A DNA stretch of 12,994 nucleotides from Acidobacteriota bacterium (GTDB lineage Bacteria; Acidobacteriota; Polarisedimenticolia; J045). Within the stretch, counting starts at the first letter, position 1. Each line of letters starts with the position of its first letter. Below are positions 6,333 to 12,994 of this stretch, piece after piece. Position numbers and translations under genes: made by a program. The stretch is from NCBI GenBank assembly GCA_027001345.1, contig JALTMS010000466.1, forward strand, positions 1-12,994, given 5' to 3'. The notes under the pieces were generated by a model, which did not search any database, was not told the DNA's origin, and saw nothing but the letters and a program-made list of their open reading frames with translations.

Positions 6333-7448
6333 TCAGAAGCGCAGCTTGTAGGTCTCTCCCGGGGGAAGAGTGATGAACAGCAGAATCGGCTGTCCCTCGC
6401 GCAGCAGATCGAGACGCTCGGGCTCGGTGCGCAGGGTGACTTCCGAGCGCTGGCTGACGATGATCTTGTCCGGCAGCCGCCGATCGCAGGACTCGCCGAC
6501 TTCCACCAGGAAAGTGCCGTAGTGCAGGTCGTCGAGCTGCGAGACCGGGAAGCCGTTGTGGATCAACCGGGGGACGCAGCCGTCCTGCAGATCGTTGAGC
6601 GCGAAGGAGAAGGTGTTGGGGTTGACCACGATCGGATCCGGAGTCTCACCGGAGGTCACCTTCAGATCCGTCGCCTCCACCGAGCCGTCGGAGGAAACCA
6701 CCCGGTAGTGCCCCGGAGGGAGCACCACCTCGAAGTCCTCGCGCCCCGAGTGAGCCCGGGCCTCGAAGCGCTCGGCGGCCAGTTGGAACACGGCTTCGGT
6801 GTGGGGATCGCTTTCGGAGGTCACCCGCACCAGAGTCAGGGTGGCGCGCTCGGTGGGATCGAGTTCCTGGATCTGGAAGCGAGTGACTTCTCCGGCGCTC
6901 CAGAACATCTCGAGGCGCTCGAGAATCTCCTCGGCGGGGGCGATGCGGAAGACCAGTTCCGTCGCCTCGGGCAGCTCACCTTGCCGGCCGAAGAACTCGA
7001 TGCCCTCACCCCATCCGGAAGGCTCGCGGCCGATCAACTCCACCGCCCGCCGATAGTGCCGAATCGAACTCTCCAGGTCGATGCCCTCGGCGTGGAGCAG
7101 GGCGGCCTGGAGATGTCCGCGGGCCACGATGCGGGCGAAGCGCTGCTCGATGCGAGGGTCGTCGACGAACAGTCGGCTCAGTTCGTAACGGTTGTCCATC
7201 TCGTCGACGTAGTGGGAGACATCGAAGACCAGCGCCCGGACCAGGTCTTCTCCGACGCCCTGGCGCGCCAGCACCACCTGATAGCTCAGTACCGTTCGGT
7301 AGAGATCTTCGAGGGCCGCCAGTTCGGCCTCGCTGTCGAAGAGCAACGCTTCGTCAGCGGGGGCCGGTGCCGGCTCCTCGGCCAGCCCGACGCCGACCGG
7401 CAGCAGGACCAGCAGCAGCACGATCACCACTCGATTCAGGCCCTTCAT
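6333..7448 (-). CDS. exported protein of unknown function, partner of the TPR/ExbBD module
   Basis: I do not recognise this 371-residue protein. Residues 1-23 are a signal peptide (M-K-G-L-N-R-V-V-I-V, then a leucine-rich core and L-A-E-E), followed by a short A-P-A-P linker. Residues about 38-145 look alpha-helical, with a stretch (H-L-Q-A-A-L-L-H-A-E-G to Y-R-R-A-V-E-L-I) that reads like a degenerate TPR. Residues about 160-371 look beta-rich, including F-E-V-V-L-P-P-G-H-Y-R-V-V-S-S-D-G, a carboxypeptidase-regulatory or PEGA-like turn, and two cysteines (291 and 321) that could form a disulfide. Its ATG overlaps the TPR gene's stop as ATGA, which implies translational coupling; the ribosome site (GGGGGGTG) is unusual. 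Codons upstream of 7448 in the same frame are antisense or out-of-frame noise within the TPR gene. Confidence 0.8.
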   Translation of the reverse strand: MKGLNRVVIVLLLVLLPVGVGLAEEPAPAPADEALLFDSEAELAALEDLYRTVLSYQVVLARQGVGEDLVRALVFDVSHYVDEMDNRYELSRLFVDDPRIEQRFARIVARGHLQAALLHAEGIDLESSIRHYRRAVELIGREPSGWGEGIEFFGRQGELPEATELVFRIAPAEEILERLEMFWSAGEVTRFQIQELDPTERATLTLVRVTSESDPHTEAVFQLAAERFEARAHSGREDFEVVLPPGHYRVVSSDGSVEATDLKVTSGETPDPIVVNPNTFSFALNDLQDGCVPRLIHNGFPVSQLDDLHYGTFLVEVGESCDRRLPDKIIVSQRSEVTLRTEPERLDLLREGQPILLFITLPPGETYKLRF

Positions 7449-8743
7449 CGCGCACCCCCCGTTCCGGTCTCCTGCTCGACGATCGTCGCCTGTCGCGCCA
7501 TGCCGAATTGCCGAAGCAGGTTGGCGTAGTTCTGGCGGTAGGGCTGCACCTCTTCGCCCCCCAGCTTGTGCCGCGCCTGCTCGTAGGCCTGCTGAGCGTG
7601 GCGCAGGGCTTCGAGCTTGAGGCCGAAGTTGGCCTCGGCTCGCGAGAGATCGAAGTAGGCCACTTCGTCGCCCTCCCACTGGAAGGAGATCGCCTCCCGC
7701 GCCAGCTTGAGCGACTCGTCGAAGCGACCGGAGTTGTAGTGGGCATAGGCCAGCACGTGGAGGCTGGTGCCGTACTGCACCTGGATCTCCGGATTCGCCG
7801 GATCGAGCTTGAATGCCTGGCGCGCATACTCCACCGCCCGCAGCCGGTAGTTGTAGTCGTCCTGTCGGCTGGCGAAGTCGGACATCTGGCGATAGATCTC
7901 CGCCCGCTCCCGCAGTCCGCGGGTCTCGGTGGCAGCCTCGCTGAACAGGCCGAGCACCTCTTCGGGATCCGAGCCGTCGGTGTTCATCAAGTCGAGGCCC
8001 AACTGCCAGAGCACGCCGGCGCGGACGTTGCCGCGGTCGAAGCCGACGACTCGATAGAGCTGGGCGAAGCGGTCGGTGAACTTCCCGCCGAAGCCCATCC
8101 GGCACGCTTCCCGTACGCGGACGAGATAGATCTCGGGGGCGTTCGAGTAGCGGGCCATCTCGAAGGCCCGGCTGATGTACAGCAGCAGGTACTTCTCGAA
8201 GGCGAGGAACTCTTCGCTGTCGCGCTCGGCCAGTCGCAGCGCGTCGCGGCGGGAGATCAGTGCCTTGAGAAAGTGCCAGTTGGCCAGGTTTTCCAGCTCC
8301 AGGTTGTGGAAGTTCTCGCTCTCGAGCTTCTCGAAGCAGGCGGTGGCCAGCACGTTGTGCTTGAAGAAGGGATCGTCCTGCAGGATGTGCAGGCTCTCGA
8401 GCATCGCGCCGAGTACGTCCCGCTGGAAGTCGTAAGAGAAAGAGGGCGGATCGGCCTTCCACACCTCGAAGCGCGCATGCCCGCCGATGAAGGCGACCAG
8501 GGCGTAGTCCGAGCCGGCGTGGGGCAGGCCGAAGCCGTCGAGCGCCTCGACGTAGCGGTCGGCCGCCTCTGCCGCCCGGGTCCACTGGCGATCGTTGTAG
8601 GCCGCGATGGCCTCACGCTGGATCTCGGCCAGTTGCTCGACGGGCGTCGGTTCGGCGGCGACCAGCGGGACCAGCCCGCAGATGATCGCGACCAGAGCCA
8701 GGATCGATATCGGGCGGCGCCGGGGAGCGCGCAGGACATCCAT
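7445..8743 (-). CDS. periplasmic tetratricopeptide-repeat protein
   Basis: The protein has 432 residues and begins with a signal peptide (basic M-D-V-L-R-A-P-R-R-R, hydrophobic core, L-V-A-A before E-P-T-P). The remainder appears all alpha-helical. Clear TPR-like pairs lie at about residues 282-315 (ending A-R-Q-A-F-K-L-D-P-A-N-P), 328-352 (A-Y-A-H-Y-N-S-G-R-F-D-E-S-L-K-L-A-R-E-A) and 362-392 (A-L-R-H-A-Q-Q-A-Y-E-Q-A). More divergent helices, including Y-N-D-R-Q-W-T-R-A-A-E-A, occupy the N-terminal half. TPRs bind partner proteins, so this may scaffold the neighbouring exported proteins around the ExbBD motor. The ATG at 8743 is preferred over the earlier in-frame ATG at 8854 because GGAG lies 5 bases upstream and the signal peptide begins there. 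It overlaps the next gene by 4 bp. Confidence 0.87.
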   Translation of the reverse strand: MDVLRAPRRRPISILALVAIICGLVPLVAAEPTPVEQLAEIQREAIAAYNDRQWTRAAEAADRYVEALDGFGLPHAGSDYALVAFIGGHARFEVWKADPPSFSYDFQRDVLGAMLESLHILQDDPFFKHNVLATACFEKLESENFHNLELENLANWHFLKALISRRDALRLAERDSEEFLAFEKYLLLYISRAFEMARYSNAPEIYLVRVREACRMGFGGKFTDRFAQLYRVVGFDRGNVRAGVLWQLGLDLMNTDGSDPEEVLGLFSEAATETRGLRERAEIYRQMSDFASRQDDYNYRLRAVEYARQAFKLDPANPEIQVQYGTSLHVLAYAHYNSGRFDESLKLAREAISFQWEGDEVAYFDLSRAEANFGLKLEALRHAQQAYEQARHKLGGEEVQPYRQNYANLLRQFGMARQATIVEQETGTGGAR

Positions 8744-8787
8744 GGTTTCTCCACCTCCGGGGGGCCCGCTCGCCGCATGCAGGTCGG

Positions 8788-8816
8788 GGCCCCGGGGAAA
8801 GCTCACCCCTGGGGCC
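8788..8816 (-). promoter_or_regulatory. strong hairpin between exbD and the TPR gene
   Basis: GGCCCC-A-GGGG and CCCC-GGGGCC form a 10-pair stem with one bulge around an 8-base loop. It fills the middle of the 115-base gap after exbD, the widest gap inside the five-gene module. No T-run follows, so it is more likely a stability or processing element, or a weak attenuator that changes the ratio of motor to periplasmic proteins, than a full terminator. Function is inferred. Confidence 0.35.
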
Positions 8817-8858
8817 GGACAATGCAAGCGGGGGCGGATGCGGGCGTGTGTCATCGGG

Positions 8859-9332
8859 CTATGGGCTTTCTTGCTCGAAGAGGACCTGGGGCGTGATGCC
8901 TCGATCGAGACAGGCCAGGATCACGTTGAGGGCCGCGCCGGCGGGGGAGCGGCGGTCGGTGGTGACGAAGACCTCCACCCGGCTGGCGACGGTGGCCTCG
9001 TCGCCCGGCAGGTGCCGCTGGTCGATCCACTCGTCGAGGGCCCGAGCGACGGCCCGGTAGGCCTCGACCGAGGTGGGGTCGCCGACGGCCAGGGGCCGGT
9101 GGTCGACGAGGATCGTCGCGTCTTCCAGCACGGCGATCTCGAGCTTCTCGCGGGGTTGGGGGCTGACTGCCGCTGCCTGCTCGGGGTCCCGCGCCGGAAG
9201 CACCAGCTTTTCGCGCACGGTCTTGTCGAAGGACGATGCGACCAGGAAGAAGATGATCAGCAGGAAGACCACATCGACGGCGCCCTCGAAGCCGTCTTCG
9301 AGGTCGAAACTGAAGCGCTCGCCCCGCCGCAT
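8859..9332 (-). CDS. exbD: ExbD/TolR-family biopolymer transport protein
   Basis: This 157-residue protein has the ExbD/TolR plan: a short cytoplasmic start, one membrane helix (about residues 18-35), and a periplasmic domain. The helix reads A-V-D-V-V-F-L-L-I-I-F-F-L-V; Asp20 matches the single membrane aspartate that carries protons through the ExbBD and TolQR motors. The C-terminal part (V-E-V-F-V-T-T-D-R-R-S-P, then I-L-A-C-L-D-R-G-I-T-P-Q-V) is the typical end of the periplasmic fold. With ExbB it would turn the proton gradient into work on an outer-membrane or periplasmic partner. The gene begins 4 bases after the exbB stop, with GAGGT upstream. The usual T-P-L-I-D-V-V is replaced by F-E-G-A-V-D-V-V. 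I assign the family with confidence; the client is unknown, so exbD is a family label only. Confidence 0.9.
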   Translation of the reverse strand: MRRGERFSFDLEDGFEGAVDVVFLLIIFFLVASSFDKTVREKLVLPARDPEQAAAVSPQPREKLEIAVLEDATILVDHRPLAVGDPTSVEAYRAVARALDEWIDQRHLPGDEATVASRVEVFVTTDRRSPAGAALNVILACLDRGITPQVLFEQESP

Positions 9333-9336
9333 CGCC

Positions 9337-10083
9337 CTACCTCTCGAACAGGCGCTGATAGACCAGGTAGAGCTGGTCTTCGCGGCGCGCGATGGAGTGC
9401 ATCACGAAGGTCTTCAGCAACATCGCCAGGGTCTTGAGCACCAGGCCGATGACCGTGGTGATCAGCGCGATCTGAATCGACAGCGCCAGGTCGGCGGGGG
9501 TCACCGAGTCCTGGATCGAAATCTCGTAGAACGCCGCGACCATGCCCACGGCAGTGCCCAGAAAGCCGAGGGCGGGAGAGACCACCGAGGCGAAGGAGAG
9601 GAAGACCAGGTTGCGCTTGAGGCGGTCGAACTCCTCGTCCTGAATCGCCAGCCAGGCGCTGGCCGGGCGGGCCGCTTCGGGGCCGCGTTCTCCGAGGAAG
9701 CGCAGCAGGATGCGAGCGAAGATCGTCTGATCGTCAGCGAAGGCCTTGCGGGCGGATGCCAGCAGGTGGGCGCTGTCGGTGGTCTCGGAGAGGTTCGCGC
9801 GCCACTGCTCGGTGCGTCGGCGATCGAAGATCTGCTGGTCGCGCAGCTCGAAGAGCAGGAAGTTGAGAAAGACACCCACGATCAGCGAGACGATCACCGC
9901 GAAGGCGAACATGATCAGCGCGTTGAGCGGGACGACGAAGCGGGTGATCACCTCCGAGAGCATGTCGATCATGCTTCGCCCGCGGACCAGGGACAGACCG
10001 AGCAGGGCACTGGCGCTGACCGCCATCACGGCGAAGAAGAGCAGGCGGGCCGAGCGGACCTTGCGCTGTGGGGCGTCGATCAA
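9337..10083 (-). CDS. exbB: MotA/TolQ/ExbB proton channel family protein
   Basis: The protein has 248 residues and four predicted membrane helices (about 12-33, 49-79, 160-187, 200-227), one more at the N-terminus than E. coli ExbB or TolQ. The cytoplasmic domain lies between helices 2 and 3. The family core is clear: S-P-A-L-G-F-L-G-T-A-V-G-M (Thr177) and I-A-L-I-T-T-V-I-G-L (Thr209/Thr210), corresponding to the channel-lining threonines Thr148 and Thr181 of E. coli ExbB. After that, where A-I-P-A is usual, it has L-K-T-L-A-M-L-L-K, with lysines 217 and 224 in or near the last helix. The start is TTG at 10083: an in-frame stop lies at 10126-10128, no ATG or GTG intervenes, and GGGAG is 7 bases upstream. 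Coupled with exbD (gap of 4 bases). Confidence 0.88.
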   Translation of the reverse strand: MIDAPQRKVRSARLLFFAVMAVSASALLGLSLVRGRSMIDMLSEVITRFVVPLNALIMFAFAVIVSLIVGVFLNFLLFELRDQQIFDRRRTEQWRANLSETTDSAHLLASARKAFADDQTIFARILLRFLGERGPEAARPASAWLAIQDEEFDRLKRNLVFLSFASVVSPALGFLGTAVGMVAAFYEISIQDSVTPADLALSIQIALITTVIGLVLKTLAMLLKTFVMHSIARREDQLYLVYQRLFER

Positions 10084-10102
10084 CGGCGGTCTCCCGGCAG
10101 CC

Positions 10103-10570
10103 TCACGGCTGCCTGGCCGGCGGCATCAGCCGGATCACTGTGATGCGGTGCAGATCCGACATGCGACCGTCGGTGGCCATCGCGCGTACGTCGAGATCGT
10201 TGGCGCCGGGGTGCAGCAGCTCGACGTCCGGAAACTCGAAATAGACCCGGTAGGGCGCTTCCCGGGCGGCCTGGGGCACCCGCTCGAGGCGCACCAAGTC
10301 GGCCGGTTCGGCGGGGCGGAGGCGGGCGCTGCGTTTGGCCAGGGTGACCCGGTCGACGCTCGAGCGGGAGAAGACCACGCCGCTGATCATGATGCGGCTC
10401 TGGGTCGTAACGGTTCCGAAATCGTGGAAGACGATCAGAGGGTGATAGCGACTCGCGTCGATCACGATCGCCGGACGTGAGGCGCCCCGTTCGACCCCAT
10501 CGCCGGACGCTGCCGACAAGGGCCAGCCCACGGCCGCCAAGACGACCAGGCAGGTCAGGTATCTTCTCAT
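10103..10570 (-). CDS. small exported protein, probably one Ig-like beta-sandwich
   Basis: The protein has 155 residues with a signal peptide (M-R-R-Y-L-T-C-L-V-V-L, then W-P-L-S-A-A-S-G). The mature part starts P-A-I-V-I-D and shows an alternating beta pattern: I-M-I-S-G-V-V-F-S-R-S-S-V-D-R-V-T-L, Y-R-V-Y-F-E-F-P-D-V-E-L, L-H-P-G-A-N-D-L-D-V-R-A-M-A-T-D-G, and a last strand I-T-V-I-R-L. The G-x-N-x-x-x-V-x-A-x-D order is that of Ig-like (glucodextranase B-type) modules often attached to exported bacterial proteins. It stands alone here, so a binding or structural role in the periplasm is the best guess. The ATG at 10570 has only a weak ribosome site but places the signal peptide correctly. 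It ends 19 bases before exbB and is probably the first gene of that unit. Confidence 0.78.
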   Translation of the reverse strand: MRRYLTCLVVLAAVGWPLSAASGDGVERGASRPAIVIDASRYHPLIVFHDFGTVTTQSRIMISGVVFSRSSVDRVTLAKRSARLRPAEPADLVRLERVPQAAREAPYRVYFEFPDVELLHPGANDLDVRAMATDGRMSDLHRITVIRLMPPARQP

Positions 10571-10605
10571 GGCTTCATCCCAACGCTCGGAACTGCTGAT
10601 GCGGG

Positions 10606-10611
10606 AGTATA
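10606..10611 (-). promoter_or_regulatory. possible -10 element ahead of the ExbBD module
   Basis: TATACT (5 of 6 to the consensus) lies 35 bases upstream of the ATG at 10570, in the 58-base gap after the BNR gene. No good -35 sits 16-18 bases upstream, so an activator or chance match must be allowed. If real, the ExbBD module is transcribed separately from the BNR gene. Confidence 0.28.
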
Positions 10612-10628
10612 GCCTGCATCCGCCGCGC

Positions 10629-12994
10629 TCAGGAAGCCGGGCAGGGAGATCCGTCGTCGAGTTCGGCGCGGGCTGCGCCCGGCCCGTAGGTTCCGGCACC
10701 GCAGGCGTTGCGGGCCCGCACGAGATAGTAGTGAGCGTCGCCAGGGGGCGGAGCCGGCCGGCTGTCGTCCCAGGCGGGATCGGCCTGGGCGTCGGCCAGA
10801 CAGGTCGCGGCCCCAAAACCGCCGCCCGCCAACAAGTCGGAGACCCGCCCCCCGGCGACCTGGGAGAGCGTGCCGTCTCCCGCGGAGGGGCGGGGGTCGT
10901 CCCAGCTCAGGTGGGTGGGCTCCGAGCCCTCGACGCGCAAGCCGCCGACTTCCCCCGGCAGGGCGAAGGCCGAGCCGTCGGCGGGGGCGCAGTCACAGAC
11001 GTCTCCCGCCCCGTCCAGGTCGCCGTCGTTCTGCTCGGGATTGGCAGCCAGCGGGCAGTTGTCGAGGGTGTCGCCGATGCCGTCGAGATCGCGGTCGGGG
11101 CCGATGGGTGCGACCTGCTCGATGCGGAAGACCGCGCCGCCCCGGGTGGAGGCGAAGAGGCGATCGACCTCCGGCCGGAAGGCCAGGTCGGTCAGCCGGA
11201 GGTGGCTCGGTCCCGTGCCCAGCAAGGACCAGCTCGCGCCGCCGTCGGTGGAGCGCCGGACGCCGATGCCGCGGCAGGCAGCGAAGAAAAGGTCGGCATC
11301 GTTGGCGGCCAGGGCCAGCCCCGTGACCTCCTCGCCGTCCAGGGCGAAGGGGTGGAAGGTGGCGCCGTTGTCCGTCGATCGCTCGATGCCGTTGCTGCCG
11401 GCGATGTAACAGGTCTGCTCCCGGTGGGGATCGAAGACGATGCGGTGCCCCGTCTCGCCGGTGCCCGGGCGGCGGGTCGACCACTGCGCTCCGGCGCTGA
11501 GGCTTTCGTAGACCGCGCCGTCGCTGCCGAGGGCCAGCACGTGGAGCGGATCCCGGGGATCCCAGGCGAAGTCGGCAATCGGGCCCAGGGTCTGGGCCCC
11601 CGGGACCGGAGAGAAGCTGTCCGCCGCGCCGCCGGCTGTCGAGCGGTAGATCCTCGACGAGCCCGGGGCGACGAATCCGATGGCCGCCAGCACCACCTCT
11701 CCGCTGCCGGGAGAGACGCCCACGGCGCTGACCCAGTCACCCCCGGGGACCAGCAGCACTTCCTCGGTGTTGCCCGTGCCGTTCTCGTCGCAGCCGTCGG
11801 TGGTGCGCAGCAGCCCGGCGTCGAAGAACGAGGTGGCGTAGCCGAAGAAGATCCACCCGCTGTCGGCGGTCTCCAGTGCGTGGGTCTCGCGGCCGGAGGA
11901 GGCCACGCAGAGGCGGCCGGGCAGAAAGCCGTCGCCGGCGGGGCGGTAGAGCCCGACCTGGGTGCCGGTGAAGATGTGGTCGGGGTTTCGGGGATCGCGG
12001 GTCACTTCGAGGGCCTGGTGGGCCGGCACACCGATGCGAGTCCAGCTCGCGCCGTCGTCGGTGCTCTGCCACAGGCCGCCGTCGCCGCCGGCCCGGATCC
12101 GCCGGCCGTCGTCGGGATCGACGGTGATGTCGTTGAGGTAGTCCGGCCCCGACTGAAGATCCGAAACCAGCCCATCGTTGCGCTCGAGCCAGCCGACGCC
12201 TCCGTCCTCGGTCAGGTGGGCGCCGTCGCCGCCCCCCACCCAGAGGCGATCGATGCGCTGGGGATCGGGGGCGATGCGGGTCCGGGCGCCGGGTGTCAGG
12301 TCGCCCTGGATGTCCACCAGGGTCTCGCCCCGGTCGTCGCTGCGCCACAGGCCGGAGGAGCGGGTGCTGAGGTAGATCGTCCCCGCGCGAAAGGGGTCGG
12401 CGGTGATCCAGGCGACCGTGCGGTCGGTGGAGTCGAGGTGGGTCCAGCTCAGGCCGCCGTCATCGCTGCGCCACAGGCCGTTCTGGGTCCCGCAGTAGAC
12501 CCAGCCGGCGGTGTCGGGGTCGAAGAGCAGCGACCACACGGCGCCCAGCCCGGATGGGGTGATGTCGCTGAAGGTCTGGCCGTCGTCCTGGCTGAGAAAG
12601 AGCTGGCCGCCGAGGGTGCCGAAAAGCACGCGCGTGGTGTCGTGGGGATCGATGGCCACGGCGCGCACCGAGCCGGTCTCGGCGTGGGCCGGGGTCCAGC
12701 TCAGACCGCCGTCCACCGAGGTGTACAGGCGCCCCTGGGAGATGCCGAGTCCCACGCCGAGGTAGAGGCGCTCGGGACGCTGGGGATCCTGGGCCAGAGT
12801 GCGGGCCGTGCGGTAGGTGGCCAGGTCGATGCCGGTGTTGCGGGCCTGCCAGGAAGCGCCGGCATCGAGGGTTTCGAAGACTCCGGCGTCTTCCCAGCCG
12901 CAGACCGCCAGCAGGCGCTCGGGGTCGGTGGGGTGCCGGTCGATGTCGCGCACCGAGCCGCCTGCGGGTCCGATGGCGATCCACTGCCGGGCGG
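10629..12994 (-). CDS. large secreted BNR/Asp-box beta-propeller protein with thrombospondin type 3 repeats (5' end outside window)
   Basis: The 787 visible codons remain open to the window edge, so the N-terminus and any signal peptide lie outside; the GTG at 12953 is internal, because repeat sequence (W-I-A-I-G-P-A-G-G-S-V) precedes it. About nine Asp boxes (S-x-D-x-G-x-x-W type, such as S-V-D-G-G-L-S-W, S-T-D-D-G-A-S-W and S-T-D-G-G-A-S-W) mark propeller blades like those of sialidases and Vps10/sortilin. Near 10985-11105 lies a calcium-binding thrombospondin type 3 stretch (D-R-D-L-D-G-I-G-D, D-N-C-P, D-L-D-G-A-G-D-V-C-D). A terminal Fn3-like segment includes H-Y-Y-L-V-R-A-R-N-A-C-G-A-G-T-Y-G. 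There is no LPXTG or PEP-CTERM signal. The sialidase catalytic arginines and tyrosine are not evident, so binding or adhesion is more likely than hydrolysis. Confidence 0.85.
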   Translation of the reverse strand, partial: ARQWIAIGPAGGSVRDIDRHPTDPERLLAVCGWEDAGVFETLDAGASWQARNTGIDLATYRTARTLAQDPQRPERLYLGVGLGISQGRLYTSVDGGLSWTPAHAETGSVRAVAIDPHDTTRVLFGTLGGQLFLSQDDGQTFSDITPSGLGAVWSLLFDPDTAGWVYCGTQNGLWRSDDGGLSWTHLDSTDRTVAWITADPFRAGTIYLSTRSSGLWRSDDRGETLVDIQGDLTPGARTRIAPDPQRIDRLWVGGGDGAHLTEDGGVGWLERNDGLVSDLQSGPDYLNDITVDPDDGRRIRAGGDGGLWQSTDDGASWTRIGVPAHQALEVTRDPRNPDHIFTGTQVGLYRPAGDGFLPGRLCVASSGRETHALETADSGWIFFGYATSFFDAGLLRTTDGCDENGTGNTEEVLLVPGGDWVSAVGVSPGSGEVVLAAIGFVAPGSSRIYRSTAGGAADSFSPVPGAQTLGPIADFAWDPRDPLHVLALGSDGAVYESLSAGAQWSTRRPGTGETGHRIVFDPHREQTCYIAGSNGIERSTDNGATFHPFALDGEEVTGLALAANDADLFFAACRGIGVRRSTDGGASWSLLGTGPSHLRLTDLAFRPEVDRLFASTRGGAVFRIEQVAPIGPDRDLDGIGDTLDNCPLAANPEQNDGDLDGAGDVCDCAPADGSAFALPGEVGGLRVEGSEPTHLSWDDPRPSAGDGTLSQVAGGRVSDLLAGGGFGAATCLADAQADPAWDDSRPAPPPGDAHYYLVRARNACGAGTYGPGAARAELDDGSPCPAS

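Noticed and set aside
5450..6373. Plus-strand open frame opposite the S9 peptidase
   Set aside because: Antisense shadow; no ribosome site or recognisable domain.
7449..8585. Upstream continuation of the frame of the 371-residue protein
   Set aside because: An Arg/Gly/Pro-rich out-of-frame reading of the TPR gene; the true start is the ATGA overlap with a signal peptide at 7448.
8744..8854. Earlier TPR-protein start at ATG 8854
   Set aside because: The added 37 residues look non-coding and lack a ribosome site; the signal peptide starts at 8743.
7367..8896. 509-codon plus-strand open frame opposite the TPR gene
   Set aside because: Long antisense frame produced by codon bias; the minus strand has signal peptide, TPRs and operon spacing.

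Overview
The window is high-GC, gene-dense bacterial DNA. Several proteins carry Sec signal peptides, an ExbB/ExbD pair implies a Gram-negative double-membrane envelope, and a secreted BNR/Asp-box protein ends in thrombospondin type 3 repeats. This mix suggests an Acidobacteriota-like or myxobacterium/deltaproteobacterium-like lineage. That placement is an impression from gene content, not a phylogenetic result. I see no tRNA, rRNA, CRISPR array, insertion sequence or phage gene.

Layout. At 1-184 (minus) lies the 5' part of a TrmO/TsaA-type tRNA methyltransferase gene. Diverging from it at 303-458 (plus) is a very short gene: a one-helix membrane peptide whose frame reaches TGA at 390-392 and then continues for 21 sense codons to a second TGA at 456-458. 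A stem-loop at 407-429 with a GGUC apical loop follows the first TGA at the distance expected for a bacterial SECIS. I read the gene as a probable 51-residue selenoprotein with a U-x4-C motif. Its second stop lies one base from the stop of the convergent gene, a membrane-bound hybrid histidine kinase (460-2166, minus). The kinase diverges from pyrB, aspartate carbamoyltransferase (2327-3418, plus), which has a good sigma70-type promoter and a leader able to form two competing hairpins, one of which covers the Shine-Dalgarno sequence. A strong inverted repeat at 3417-3450 separates pyrB from the convergent gene that follows.

From 3467 to the right edge everything is on the minus strand. Read in transcription order from the right edge: a large secreted BNR-repeat/TSP3 protein (10629-12994, 5' end outside the window); a small secreted protein with an Ig-like look (10103-10570); ExbB (9337-10083); ExbD (8859-9332); a periplasmic TPR protein (7445-8743); a second exported protein of unknown function overlapping it by 4 bp (6333-7448); and an exported S9 serine peptidase with an extra C-terminal domain (3467-6247). 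The five genes from 10570 to 6333 look like one envelope module built around a proton-driven ExbBD motor, with no TonB or TolA partner in view.

The observation most worth checking is the predicted selenoprotein at 303-458, which a standard gene caller would miss or truncate at codon 30.
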